Source: Streptomyces drozdowiczii
GTDB lineage: Bacteria; Actinomycetota; Actinomycetes; Streptomycetales; Streptomycetaceae
Assembly (NCBI RefSeq): GCF_026167665.1
Contig: NZ_CP098740.1
Location: 3,720,001 to 3,784,000, forward strand
Direction of reading: 5' to 3'
Length of the DNA stretch: 64,000 bases
Shown here piece after piece: positions 17,464 to 26,323 of the stretch. Position numbers and translations under genes: made by a program. Under the pieces are notes generated by a model. That model searched no databases and was not told where the DNA came from. It was given only the letters and a program-made list of their open reading frames with translations. Position 1 is the stretch's first letter, and each line of letters opens with the position of its first letter.

Positions 17464-19350
17464 CTACGCGTCGCCTCCCGGTGCCGTCTCGTCCGGGCCG
17501 GTGGGGTCCCCGGGCCCCGCCGGCGACACCCCGGACAGGTGTCGGCGGGCGAAGTCGAGCTCCAGCCGGACCTGCTTGATCCGCTCCTCCACGACGAGTG
17601 AGCCATGCCCCGCGTCGTACCGGTAGACCTCGTGCACGGCGTCCCGGTCCTTCAGCCGGTCCACGTAGTTCTCCACCTGGCGGATCGGGCAGCGCGGGTC
17701 GTTGACCCCGGCGGAGATGTAGACCGGGGCGCGCACGGCGTCCACGTACGTCAGCGGCGACGACGCCTCGAACCGTTCGGGCACCTCTTCCGGCGTCCCG
17801 CCCAGCAGCGTGCGGTCCATCGCCTTCAGGGCCTCCATCTCGTCGTGGTACGCCGTGACATAGTCCGCCACGGGCACCGCGGCCAGCCCGAGGGCCCAGT
17901 CGCCTGGCTGCGTACCGAGGCCGAGCAGTGTGAGATAGCCGCCCCAGGAGCCGCCGGCCAGGACGAGCTTCGCCGGGTCCGCGAGGCCGGACTTCACCGC
18001 CCACTCCCGCACCGCCGCGATGTCCTCCAGCTCGATCAGCCCGACCCGGTGCTTGAGCGCGTCCGTCCACGCCCGCCCGTAGCCGGTCGAGCCGCGGTAG
18101 TTGACCCGGACGACCGCGTAGCCGTGGTCGACCCAGGCCGCGGGGCCGGCCGCGAAGGCGTCGCTGTCGTGCCAGGTGGGACCGCCGTGGATCTCGAAGA
18201 CCGTCGGGAACGGCCCCTCGGCGGGGGCCGCCGGACGCTGCACGAGCGCGTGGATCCGGCCGCCGGTCCCGTCCACCCAGACGTCCTCGACGGGCACCGA
18301 GGCCGGGGCCTTGGCGCCGGGCGGGTCGAGCACCACCGCGCCGGTCGTGGAGCGGACGACGGGCGGCTCGGCCGCCGACGACCACAGGTATTCGACGGTC
18401 CCGTCCGGGCGGGCCGTGGCGCCCGAGACCGTGCCGGTCGGCGTCTCCACCCGGACCGGCTTGCCGTCGGCCGCGACGGGCTCGTACCGCCAGAGCTCGC
18501 TGCGGGCCTCGAAGCCGTGCTCGATGAGCAGCGCGGAGCCGTCCGGATACCACTCGGCGCCCACATCGCCCGACAGGTCGATGGCCAGGTCCGTCTCCGT
18601 GCCCGCCACAGGGTCCCAGATCATCGGCTCCCAGCGCCCGCGCCTCTGGTGTCCGACCAGCAGCCGGGTGTCCCCGTCGACCGGCGCGAAGCCGAGGACC
18701 GCGAGGCCCAGCTCCTTCGTGCCGCCCTCGGTGTCGTCCAGCTCCGCGACCGTCGTCCCGTCCGGCCGGACCACGCGCAGCGCGGAGTGCATCGCGTCCC
18801 CGTGCTCGGTGTGCTCCAGGGCGATCAGCGTCCCGTCGTGCGACAGGTCGCCCACTCCGGCCGACTCGCGGTGCCGGTAGATCTCCACGGGGGCCGCGTC
18901 CGGCCGTACGACGTGGACCGTCGTGCCGTCCTCGTCCGTCGAACGGCCGATCACCGCCGTGCCGTCCCGACCGATCGCGAGCCCGGCCGGGTAGGACGGC
19001 GCGAGACCGGGGGCGGCCGGCGCGGATTCGATCTCCGCCCCGCCGTGGAACGGCCGGCGCATCCACACCCCGAACTCGTCCCCGTCGGTGTCGTCGAACC
19101 ACCACACGGACTCGCCGTCCGGCGTCAGCACGCCGTCCGTCGTCCCGTTCGGCCGGTCGGTCACCTGACGCTGTTCGCCGGTCGCCCGGTCCCATGTGTA
19201 CAGCTCATAGGTCCCCGTCGCGTTGGAGACGAACAACGCGCGGTCCGGCGCGTCCTCGGCCCACTCGGGCAGCGACACCCGGGGAGCGCGGAAGCGCTGC
19301 TCCCACAGCGGGACGGATGCGGTCGTCGGCGAAGCAGTGGCCTCAGTCAT
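17464..19350 (-). CDS. S9-family prolyl oligopeptidase-like serine peptidase
   Basis: Probable cytosolic acylaminoacyl or prolyl oligopeptidase, 628 residues. The N-terminal beta-propeller region (about 20-380) is rich in Asp-Gly-Thr turns. The C-terminal alpha/beta hydrolase domain (about 385-620) has the nucleophile elbow GGSWGGYL, the catalytic Asp in NDPRCPIRQ and the catalytic His in YDAGHGS. VFEIHGGPTWHD supplies the oxyanion region. No signal peptide. The start is ATG 19350 (MTEATASPTT), where the family N-terminus begins; the frame is open further upstream but overlaps the divergent promoter. Confidence 0.92.
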   Translation of the reverse strand: MTEATASPTTASVPLWEQRFRAPRVSLPEWAEDAPDRALFVSNATGTYELYTWDRATGEQRQVTDRPNGTTDGVLTPDGESVWWFDDTDGDEFGVWMRRPFHGGAEIESAPAAPGLAPSYPAGLAIGRDGTAVIGRSTDEDGTTVHVVRPDAAPVEIYRHRESAGVGDLSHDGTLIALEHTEHGDAMHSALRVVRPDGTTVAELDDTEGGTKELGLAVLGFAPVDGDTRLLVGHQRRGRWEPMIWDPVAGTETDLAIDLSGDVGAEWYPDGSALLIEHGFEARSELWRYEPVAADGKPVRVETPTGTVSGATARPDGTVEYLWSSAAEPPVVRSTTGAVVLDPPGAKAPASVPVEDVWVDGTGGRIHALVQRPAAPAEGPFPTVFEIHGGPTWHDSDAFAAGPAAWVDHGYAVVRVNYRGSTGYGRAWTDALKHRVGLIELEDIAAVREWAVKSGLADPAKLVLAGGSWGGYLTLLGLGTQPGDWALGLAAVPVADYVTAYHDEMEALKAMDRTLLGGTPEEVPERFEASSPLTYVDAVRAPVYISAGVNDPRCPIRQVENYVDRLKDRDAVHEVYRYDAGHGSLVVEERIKQVRLELDFARRHLSGVSPAGPGDPTGPDETAPGGDA

Positions 19351-19401
19351 GACCCCATTCTGCGCAGAACCCCCGACAATCCGTTCGCTTCGTCCGCAGC
19401 C

Positions 19402-19410
19402 TGTGGATAA
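19402..19410 (-). promoter_or_regulatory. consensus DnaA box in divergent promoter region
   Basis: The nine bases read TTATCCACA on the minus strand, the exact Escherichia coli R-type DnaA box. It sits between the divergent peptidase and methyltransferase starts. A single box may be chance or a DnaA-responsive element. Confidence 0.35.
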
Positions 19411-19420
19411 CCTCGCGCAC

Positions 19421-20257
19421 ATGTCCACCGCTCCGATACCGCCCGACTGGCGCGAGGCCAACCGCAGGATGTGGGATGAACGTGTGCCCATCCACGCCGG
19501 CAGTGACTTCTACGACCTCGACGCCTTCCGCGCCGGGAAGGACGCCCTGCGGCCCTTCGAGCTGGCCGAGGTCGGTGATGTGACAGGCTGGTCGCTGCTG
19601 CACCTGCAGTGCCACATCGGACTGGACACGCTCTCCTGGGCGCGGCACGGCGCTGCGCAGGTCGTCGGCCTCGACTTCTCGGAACCGGCCGTCGAGACCG
19701 CCCGCGCCCTCGCCGAGGACCTGGGGCTCGGCCCCGACCGCGCGGCCTTCGTCGCCGCTGATGTGTACGACGCGGCCCAGGCCGTACCGGACTCGTCGTA
19801 CGACATTGTCTACACGGGCGTCGGCGCGCTGAACTGGCTGCCCGACATCGACCGCTGGGCCGAGACGGCCGCCTCGCTGGTGGCGCCCGGTGGCTTCCTC
19901 TACCTCGCGGAGTTCCATCCGCTCACGGACTGCCTGGACGACGAGACGGGTTCGCGGATCGTGCACGACTACTTCAGCCGTGAGGCATGGGTGGACGAGA
20001 CGCCGGGTACGTATGCGGACTTCGATGCGCCGACCGTCCACAACCGGAGCGTCGAGTGGCAGCATCCGGTGGGCAGCGTGGTGTCCGCGCTGGCTGCCGC
20101 CGGCCTGCGGATCGAATTCCTGCACGAGCACGACGTGTCGCTCTTCGCGCGTTTCCCGGTACTGAAACGCGGAGGGGACGACTTCTTCCGCTTCCCGCCG
20201 GACCGTCCGCGCATCCCGCTGATGTACTCCCTCAAGGCCACCCGCCCGGCGGCCTGA
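19421..20257 (+). CDS. class I SAM-dependent methyltransferase
   Basis: Soluble protein of 278 residues with a Rossmann methyltransferase domain. Motif I is LLHLQCHIGLDTLSWAR (about 55-72), which replaces the usual GxGxG with the HLQCHxG form of one subfamily. The acidic loop is VVGLDFSEPAVE and the later strand is SYDIVYTGVGALNW. The C-terminal part has the R-P-R-I-P-L-M-Y-S-L segment. Substrate unknown. ATG 19421 lies close to the peptidase start on the other strand (70 bases), so the two share a divergent promoter region. Confidence 0.88.
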   Translation: MSTAPIPPDWREANRRMWDERVPIHAGSDFYDLDAFRAGKDALRPFELAEVGDVTGWSLLHLQCHIGLDTLSWARHGAAQVVGLDFSEPAVETARALAEDLGLGPDRAAFVAADVYDAAQAVPDSSYDIVYTGVGALNWLPDIDRWAETAASLVAPGGFLYLAEFHPLTDCLDDETGSRIVHDYFSREAWVDETPGTYADFDAPTVHNRSVEWQHPVGSVVSALAAAGLRIEFLHEHDVSLFARFPVLKRGGDDFFRFPPDRPRIPLMYSLKATRPAA

Positions 20258-20260
20258 CGA

Positions 20261-20297
20261 GGAGCGGCGCCCCGATTGTCCACCGGGGCGCCGCTCC
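20261..20297. terminator. bidirectional hairpin between convergent genes
   Basis: A perfect 13-bp stem (20261-20273 with 20285-20297) and 11-base loop lie between the methyltransferase stop and the convergent SGNH hydrolase stop, serving both directions. Confidence 0.75.
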
Positions 20298-20301
20298 GGT
20301 G

Positions 20302-21108
20302 TTACGCCGCCGAGCGGAACGCCGGCAGGTAACCGCCGGACTGGCCCTCGGGCTTGGGGTGGTACGAGTTGTAGACGGGGATCGAGACGCTGTGCAGCCA
20401 CGGGTCTCCGGAGCACAACTCGTGCCCGGTGAACTCGTCGGCGACTCCGGAGAAGGTGAACCCGGCGTTCGCCGCCTGCTTGGCGATGACGCCGTTCAGC
20501 ACGTCGGACGCGTTGTTGATGGCCGTACGCGCCTTGTCGGACAGGCCGACGACGCAGCTCCCGCCGATCTTGTAGAAGCGCGGGTAGCCCAGCACCACGA
20601 CATGGGCCTGCGGGGCCTTGGAGTGGATGGAGGCGTACAGCGAACTCAGGGACGACGGCAGGGTGTTGTTCATCTTTCCCACGGCCGTGTTCACGCCCGA
20701 GATGCAGGCGGACTCGCCGGACAGCACGCAGTCCTGCATGACATCGGCGAACCCGACGTCATTGCCGCCCGCGGTGACGCTCACCAGCGAGGTGGACGAG
20801 CTGAGCGCCCCGAGCTGGCCACTGGCCACGGTGCTCGTGGTAGCGCCCGAGCAGGCGACGAAGGTGAACGAGGACGGCGAGTTCGCCGCCGCCCAGAGGT
20901 ACGGGTAGGCCTTGGTGCTGCGCCGGCAGTCACCGCTGTCGGGCAGGTAACTTCCCGCGCCGACACCGGACGAGTACGAATCGCCCAGGGCGACATACCC
21001 GCCGACGGCGGCCGAGGAGGACGCCGAAGCCGGCTGGGCGATCCCCAGAGCGGCAGCGGCGGCGAGGAGCAGAGTGGAAGCGGACGCCCAGAATCTCCGT
21101 ACTGACAT
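20302..21108 (-). CDS. secreted SGNH (GDSL) hydrolase / lipase
   Basis: Secreted esterase or lipase of 268 residues. Signal peptide about 1-29 (ending PASAS). Block I is ALGDSYSSGVGAG with the nucleophile Ser, block III is AGGNDVGF, and the C-terminal catalytic His is in NSYHPKPEGQ. Six Cys in the mature part (for example in SGDCRRS, ACSGA, QDCVLSGESAC) suggest three disulfides, as in Streptomyces lipases of this type. ATG 21108 is chosen because the signal peptide begins there; the frame extends upstream without features. Confidence 0.92.
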   Translation of the reverse strand: MSVRRFWASASTLLLAAAAALGIAQPASASSSAAVGGYVALGDSYSSGVGAGSYLPDSGDCRRSTKAYPYLWAAANSPSSFTFVACSGATTSTVASGQLGALSSSTSLVSVTAGGNDVGFADVMQDCVLSGESACISGVNTAVGKMNNTLPSSLSSLYASIHSKAPQAHVVVLGYPRFYKIGGSCVVGLSDKARTAINNASDVLNGVIAKQAANAGFTFSGVADEFTGHELCSGDPWLHSVSIPVYNSYHPKPEGQSGGYLPAFRSAA

Positions 21109-21501
21109 GGCTGTCAGGGGGGTGGGTGGGGGGTTGAGTGAGCGGTCCCTGTTGTAGCAGCTCCCGGTACCAGTCGGTAATAGCTCTGCGAGAACCTGCC
21201 TGAATTGCCCGAATGATCGGTCGGTAGGCGTAGCTCCGCGCGTAGATAAACCCACAACTCCCCCTGAAATAAAGGTTCTAGTGCGATTACTCCGACGCTT
21301 CGCAGGGGTGCCTCTTCGGAGCTCCGCGCCCGGGGCGGTGCCCGCCCGGCTTGGAACGTGCCGCGTCATCGCTTCCTCGGCATTCATCAGATCGGGCGAA
21401 GCGGAGCCCCGACCGTAGCTCGAACTGCCGATGGCGATTACTCTCGGTGACATTCAATGAGATGTGACCACGGACTGTCGGAGATCGGGGGACCGCTCGT
21501 C
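21109..21501. other. divergent intergenic region, 393 bases
   Basis: Contains the promoter of the SGNH gene (leftward) and the ABC transporter (rightward). It is less GC-rich than its surroundings, with AT-rich patches near 21173-21185 and 21240-21290. On the minus strand TTACCG and TACAAC near 21180 and 21155 are a possible promoter. No gene or RNA recognised. Confidence 0.35.
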
Positions 21502-22175
21502 ATGGACGCCATCCTTCGCGCCACGGGCCTGGAGTTGCGCTACGGCTCACAACGCGCCGTGGACGACGTGGACTTCGCGCTGAGCGCCGGTGAGGTGTGT
21601 GCGATTACCGGCAGCAGCGGATCGGGGAAGTCCTCACTCCTCCACTGCTTGGCGGGTGTCGTGGCGCCCACTCGCGGTGACGTGTACTTCGGGGGGTGCG
21701 ATTCCGGAGCCTCGGCGACGACGAGCTGAGCGCGGTGCGCCGGGAGCGGTTCGGGTTCGTCTTCCAGTACGGGGAACTGCTCCCGGAGCTGACCGTCGAG
21801 GAGAACGCCGCCCTTCCACTGCGGCTGGCCGGACGGCGCAAGGCGGCTGCGCACGAGGTGGCGGGGCAGGTGCTCGGCCGGCTGGGTCTCGCGGAGCTGA
21901 GGGAGCGCAGGACTTCGCAGATCTCGGGGGGCCAGAGCCAACGGGTCGCGGTGGCAAGAGCGCTGGTCCACCGCCCCGCCGTGGTCTTCGCGGACGAGCC
22001 GACGGGCGCCCTCGACAGCGCCAACGCCGATGCGGTGCTGGAGGAGTTCTTGGATCTGGCGCGCTCCCAGGACACCGCCGTGATCATAGTGACGCACGAT
22101 GCGTCGGTGGCCGCCCGGGCCGACACCCGCTACACGATGGCCGACGGGGCCCTGACCCGGCTGGCAGTGGTGTGA
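21502..22175 (+). pseudogene. ABC transporter ATP-binding protein, frameshifted
   Basis: ATPase of the MacB/LolD type, about 224 residues if repaired. The first frame carries the Walker A motif GSSGSGKSSLLHCLAG (near residue 40) and ends in a false stop at 21729. The second frame, from 21696, carries the Q-loop (FVFQYGELLPELT), the signature SGGQSQRVAVARAL, Walker B VVFADEPTGALD and the switch His (VTHD). Adding one G to the run 21691-21696 joins them as YFGGVRFRSLG. The permease gene overlaps its end (GTGA), so the pair is an operon. Sequencing error is more likely than decay, since every motif is intact. Confidence 0.85.
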
Positions 22176-24487
22176 AGGCGCGTCCCCCGGTCAGCCTTCT
22201 GATCGGGATCAGACTCTTGCGCGGTGCCGGCCGGGCCGGCCTGGCGCGTTTCCTCCTGATGTCCCTGGGCTGCGCGATGGGCGTCGCCTGCCTCGCCGCC
22301 GTGCTGACGATCCCCGCGATCCTGTCGGCGCACGACAGCCGGGCCGCAGCCCGCGAACCTCAGCCGGTGACCGGGGCCCTGCATACCCGGTCCGCGGATG
22401 ACACCGTCTTCCTGACACGCCAGGATCCCTACGGTTCGCAGCCGTTCACCCGGATCTTCGTCGGGCGCCCGGCCGGCGCCCACCTGCCTCCGCCCCCGGG
22501 CATCGACCATCTGCCAGGTGCCGGTGAGGTGCTCGTCTCGCCACGCCTGCGCGAGGTCCTGGCCGCCCAGCCCGGCCTCGCCGGACTCCTTCCCGGTCGG
22601 GTCGCCGGCACGATCGGTCCGGCGGGGCTCACCGGGCCCGACGAGTTGTACGCGTACATCGGCCGGGCCCCCGGCCAACTGCCCGCATCCGCACGCCCGC
22701 TGGCCGGGTTCGGCTCGAAGTGGGCGCCGACTCCCGCTGTGGACTCCTCGACCCTCGACATCCTGCGCTTCGCCCTCGTCTGCCTCGTGCTGCTGCCCCT
22801 GGCCGTGTTCCTGTCCGTCTGCGCCAGACTCTCCGCCGAGGCCCGGGCGCGCAGACTGGCCGCGCTGCGCCTGCTCGGACTCAGCGTGAAGGACACCTTG
22901 CGCGTCAACGCCGTGGAGACGGTGGCCGCAGCCCTCCTGGGCGCGGGGCTCGGCGTCGGCGTATACGCGTTGGCCAACGAGGTCCTGGCGGAGGTCGGGC
23001 TGCCAGGGCTCCAGTGGTATCCGCCCGACGGACGGCCCACCACGACCGTCCTGGCCGTTTGCCTGATCGGCTGTCCCGGTCTCGCGTGGTTCGTCGGACG
23101 CCACCGTGCCCGTGAGGCCGCGACCCGCCCGCTCCAGGTACGGAGAGGGGCCCGGCCGCGTCCTCCCAAGAAGTACGGGCTCCTGCTTCTTCTGCCGGGT
23201 CTGGGCGTCGTCTGCGGCTACTGCGTCCTCGGTGTCCTGGGCCACGATCCCTCCGAGGGCCCGGCCAATGCCGTCTTCGTCCCCGTCGGTGTCCTGCTGA
23301 CGGGGGCCGGCCTCGTGCTGGCGCTCGCGCCGGTCACGGCCTGGCTCGCCCGCCGACTCGCCGGCACCACCCAGTCGTTGCCCATGGCCCTCGCCATGCG
23401 CCGGAACGAGGTCGAGCCCAGTAGCTCACTGCGCGTCGTCACCGGCCTGGTCCTTCTCGTCTACGCCGCGTCCCTCGCTCAGGGGCTCCTGGTCGAGCTG
23501 GCCCATATCAGCCGGCCCACCTCCTCCACGCAGGAGTACGCGCTTCCCCTTGGCGACCTGAGTGAGAGCCGGCGGATCCGGATGGGGCAGGTCGAAGGCG
23601 TGAAGGGGCAGGCTGTCGCGATGAGTTCCTGGGTTCCGGATGCCGGATCCTCCGAGCCCCGCATCACCGCCGTGGTCGCCGACTGCGCCCAGCTCGCAGC
23701 GTTCAGCGCGGTGCCACCCCGAGGCTGCGTGGACGGCAGAGTCCAACGCCTCACCGATCCCGAGGTGGCCGAGGATCCGGCCGTCAGGCCCGGCCGCAGC
23801 TACCCGTTCCTACTGAGCGCCGGTGGACGAGCCGGCGATACGGAGAAGTTCCGCGTAACGCTGCCGCGCGACGCCCTCGTCATCCAGGCGCACCAGCCCT
23901 CGGCCTTTGTCGGCGCCGACGTGCTCATCCCGCCCTCCGCGCTGCCCGCCGGGAGACAGCCCGCGACGGGCAGCTTCCTCCTGCTGTCGGACTCGGCCCC
24001 GGACACCGTACGGGCGGTGCTCGACGGCCTCGGAACTCTCGCGCCCACCGCGGAGGTGGAGGCGGTGGGCGTCAATGTGGAGGCGCTTCAACAGATCACC
24101 GTGGTCAAGAGCCTCCTCGCGGCCGGAATGGTCCTCGGCCGCGCCATCGGCGTCGCCGCCTTCGCGGTGTCCGCCGCGGACCGCGCGATGGAGCGCCGAG
24201 GCCGGCTCGCCATGCTGAACCTTCTGGGGGCTCGCCCTCTGACCGTCCGCGCGGCCCAGTGCATCCAGGTCCTGCTCCCGCTCGCCGTCGGCCTCGTGGG
24301 TGCCCTGGTCGCAGGCCGCCTGGCCGAGTCCAGCTACCTGATCACCGGGGGCGGCACCGTCCACTGGGACGCCGAGGGGCTCCCGCTCCTCGTGGCCTGC
24401 ACCGTCGGCATCCTGCTCACAGCAGCCCTGGCCTCTCTGCCACTCACCCGGCGCCACGTCGAGATCCAGCACATCCGCCGCGACTGA
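22172..24487 (+). CDS. FtsX-like ABC transporter permease
   Basis: Integral membrane protein of 771 residues. An N-terminal transmembrane helix (about 22-42) is followed by an external segment of about 150 residues, then several helices (about 190-215, 245-270, 285-310, 345-365, 375-400, 435-460), a second large external domain (about 470-640) and a final set of helices near 650-760. This duplicated FtsX layout is typical of Streptomyces exporters that work with a MacB-like ATPase. GTG 22172 overlaps the ATPase stop, indicating coupling. The cargo is unknown; such exporters often move peptides, lipids or drugs. Confidence 0.88.
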   Translation: MKARPPVSLLIGIRLLRGAGRAGLARFLLMSLGCAMGVACLAAVLTIPAILSAHDSRAAAREPQPVTGALHTRSADDTVFLTRQDPYGSQPFTRIFVGRPAGAHLPPPPGIDHLPGAGEVLVSPRLREVLAAQPGLAGLLPGRVAGTIGPAGLTGPDELYAYIGRAPGQLPASARPLAGFGSKWAPTPAVDSSTLDILRFALVCLVLLPLAVFLSVCARLSAEARARRLAALRLLGLSVKDTLRVNAVETVAAALLGAGLGVGVYALANEVLAEVGLPGLQWYPPDGRPTTTVLAVCLIGCPGLAWFVGRHRAREAATRPLQVRRGARPRPPKKYGLLLLLPGLGVVCGYCVLGVLGHDPSEGPANAVFVPVGVLLTGAGLVLALAPVTAWLARRLAGTTQSLPMALAMRRNEVEPSSSLRVVTGLVLLVYAASLAQGLLVELAHISRPTSSTQEYALPLGDLSESRRIRMGQVEGVKGQAVAMSSWVPDAGSSEPRITAVVADCAQLAAFSAVPPRGCVDGRVQRLTDPEVAEDPAVRPGRSYPFLLSAGGRAGDTEKFRVTLPRDALVIQAHQPSAFVGADVLIPPSALPAGRQPATGSFLLLSDSAPDTVRAVLDGLGTLAPTAEVEAVGVNVEALQQITVVKSLLAAGMVLGRAIGVAAFAVSAADRAMERRGRLAMLNLLGARPLTVRAAQCIQVLLPLAVGLVGALVAGRLAESSYLITGGGTVHWDAEGLPLLVACTVGILLTAALASLPLTRRHVEIQHIRRD

Positions 24488-24530
24488 CGGAGGCCACGCG
24501 GCGTCGTCCGTCATCGCCCCGGAAACCACT

Positions 24531-24566
24531 CAGGGGCCTGATCCGATTTCTCGGATCAGGCCCCTG
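24531..24566. terminator. perfect 16-bp hairpin between permease and tRNA-Pro
   Basis: The left arm 24531-24546 pairs perfectly with 24551-24566 around a TTTC loop. It lies between two convergent units, so it can stop both the ABC transporter transcript and the tRNA transcript. Confidence 0.85.
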
Positions 24567-24583
24567 ACCTGGTCTTACGGCTG

Positions 24584-24657
24584 TCGGGGTGGCGGGATTT
24601 GAACCCACGACCTCTTCGTCCCGAACGAAGCGCGCTGCCAAGCTGCGCTACACCCCG
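24584..24657 (-). tRNA. tRNA-Pro (CGG anticodon)
   Basis: 74 bases without an encoded CCA. The acceptor stem CGGGGTG pairs with CACCCCG, with discriminator A. The anticodon arm is CTTCG-TTCGGGA-CGAAG, giving anticodon CGG (reads CCG). The T-arm is GTGGG-TTCAAAT-CCCGC-like with the GTTCAA consensus. No duplicated end or integrase nearby suggests element insertion at this tRNA. Confidence 0.96.
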
Positions 24658-24752
24658 ATCGCCGCCGGTCTCCCGGCGACATCGACAACTCTAGCCCACC
24701 GGCGCCCGGAGACGAAATCCGGTTTTTGTCGTGATCGGCGGGGGCGGCCCGG

Positions 24753-25693
24753 TCAGGCGTCCCGGGGCGTCAGGGTGAGCAGGGTCGCCTCCGGGGGCAG
24801 GCCACGCGGACCGGGGCGTAGCGGCTCGTACCGCAGCCCGCGGAGACGTGGAGGTAGGCGCGGTTGCCGCCGGAGTAGTGGGTGGAGAGGCCCTTCACGC
24901 GGTCCGTGTCCAGGTCGCAGTTGGTGACCAGAGCGCCGTAGAACGGGATGCAGACCTGGCCGCCGTGGGTGTGACCGGCGAGGATCAGGGGGTAACCGTC
25001 CGTCGTGAACGCGTCCAGCGAGCGCAGGTACGGGGCGTGGACCACGCCGATCGACAGGTCGGCACCCGTCTCGGGGCCGCCGGCCACCTCGGCGTAGCGG
25101 TCGCGCTTGATGTGCGGGTCGTCCAGGCCGGTGAAGGCCAGCTCCAGGCCGTCCAGCTTGAGGCGCCCGCGGGTGTTGGAGAGGTCGAGCCAGCCCGCCT
25201 CGTCGAAGGCGTCCCGCATCGGCTCCCACGGGTTGTGGACGACTCCGGTCGCCGGGGCGTTGCCGTTGAGGCCGTGCTTGCCCGACGCCTTCTCGAAGAG
25301 ATAGCGGACCGGGTTGCGCAGCTTGGGGCCGTAGTAGTCGTTGGAGCCGAACACATACACGCCCGGGAACTCCATCAGCGGGCCGAGCGCGTCCAGCAGC
25401 TCCGGCACGGCCTCGGGGTCCGAGAGGTTGTCGCCCGTGTTCACCACGAAGTCGGGGCGCAAACCCGCCAGGGACTGGAGCCAGGCCCGCTTCTTGCGCT
25501 GTCCGCTGACCATGTGCACGTCCGAGACCTGGAGGACGCGCAACGGGCGCGCCCCGCTCGGAAGCACCGGGACCGTGACCCTGCGCAGGCGGAACGAGCG
25601 GACCTCGAAGCCTGCCGCGTAGGCGAGACCGGCGGCGCCGGCCGCGGCGGTGACCGCCGTGATTTTCAGGGGTACTCCGTAGCGTGCGCGCAT
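24753..25693 (-). CDS. metallophosphoesterase, C-terminus shifted by one base
   Basis: Calcineurin-like phosphoesterase of about 313 residues with an N-terminal membrane anchor (about 8-30). Metal-site motifs in order: VSDVHMVSG (DxH), VNTGDNLSD (GD), VFGSNDYYGP (in place of GNHD) and LAGHTHGGQV. The frame as read ends early, at 24770, with a garbled tail after VRVACP. Adding one base at the G-run 24793-24797 continues it to PEATLLTLTPRDA and the stop at 24753. ATG 25693 starts just before the anchor. The substrate cannot be told from sequence. Confidence 0.88.
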
Positions 25694-25772
25694 GCGCCCA
25701 TCGTCGCAGACTCCGTGCGCCCGCAGGAAAACAGGCGGGCGCCGAGCGCCCCGCACCTGCCACAATCACCTC

Positions 25773-26237
25773 ATGACCACGCTCAAGTCCAAGCTCAAGG
25801 AAGACCTCACCACGGCCATGAAGGCGCGTGACGAGCTGACCTCGTCCACGCTCCGGCTGACCCTCACCGCGATCACGAAGGAAGAGGTCGGCGGCAAGAC
25901 CGCCCGCGAACTCTCCGACGACGAGGTGCAGAAGGTGATCGCCAAGGAGGCGAAGAAGCGCCGTGAGGCCGCCGATGCCTTCGCCAAGGGCGGCCGGACC
26001 GAGCAGGCCGAGCGGGAGAAGAAGGAGGGCGCGATCCTCGAGGCGTACCTTCCGCAGCAGCTGAGCGACGAGGAGCTGACCGCGATCGTGGCCTCCGCCG
26101 TCGACGAGGCGAAGGCCGCCGGGGCCGAGGGACCGCGCGCGATGGGCGCCGTCATGAAGATCGTCAACCCGAAGGTCGCGGGGCGCGCCGAGGGCGGCCG
26201 GGTGGCCGCCACGGTGAAGAAGCTCCTCGCGGGCTGA
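25773..26237 (+). CDS. GatB/YqeY domain protein
   Basis: Small helical protein of 154 residues. It has the family opening LKSKLKEDLTTAMKARDELTSSTLRL, a central KEAKKRREAADAFAKGGR and the C-terminal GPRAMGAVMKIVNPKVAGRAEGGRVAATVK region shared with the tail of GatB. YqeY proteins are thought to contact tRNA, but the role is not established. ATG 25773 is only 79 bases from the divergent phosphoesterase start. Confidence 0.92.
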   Translation: MTTLKSKLKEDLTTAMKARDELTSSTLRLTLTAITKEEVGGKTARELSDDEVQKVIAKEAKKRREAADAFAKGGRTEQAEREKKEGAILEAYLPQQLSDEELTAIVASAVDEAKAAGAEGPRAMGAVMKIVNPKVAGRAEGGRVAATVKKLLAG

Positions 26238-26263
26238 GCGAAGGCCGAACCGGCCGCGTACGT

Positions 26264-26308
26264 ACGAGGGCGGGGCGCCCCGGATGATCCGGAGCGCCCC
26301 GCCCTCGT
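26264..26308. terminator. bidirectional hairpin between yqeY and the PBP gene
   Basis: A 21-bp stem with one mismatch (26264-26284 with 26288-26308) and a 3-base loop separates two convergent genes. Confidence 0.85.
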
Positions 26309-26323
26309 ATGCGTAACGGCCGG

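Noticed and set aside
24531..24657. tRNA-Pro as an integration site for a mobile element
   Set aside because: No integrase and no repeated tRNA 3' end were seen in the window.
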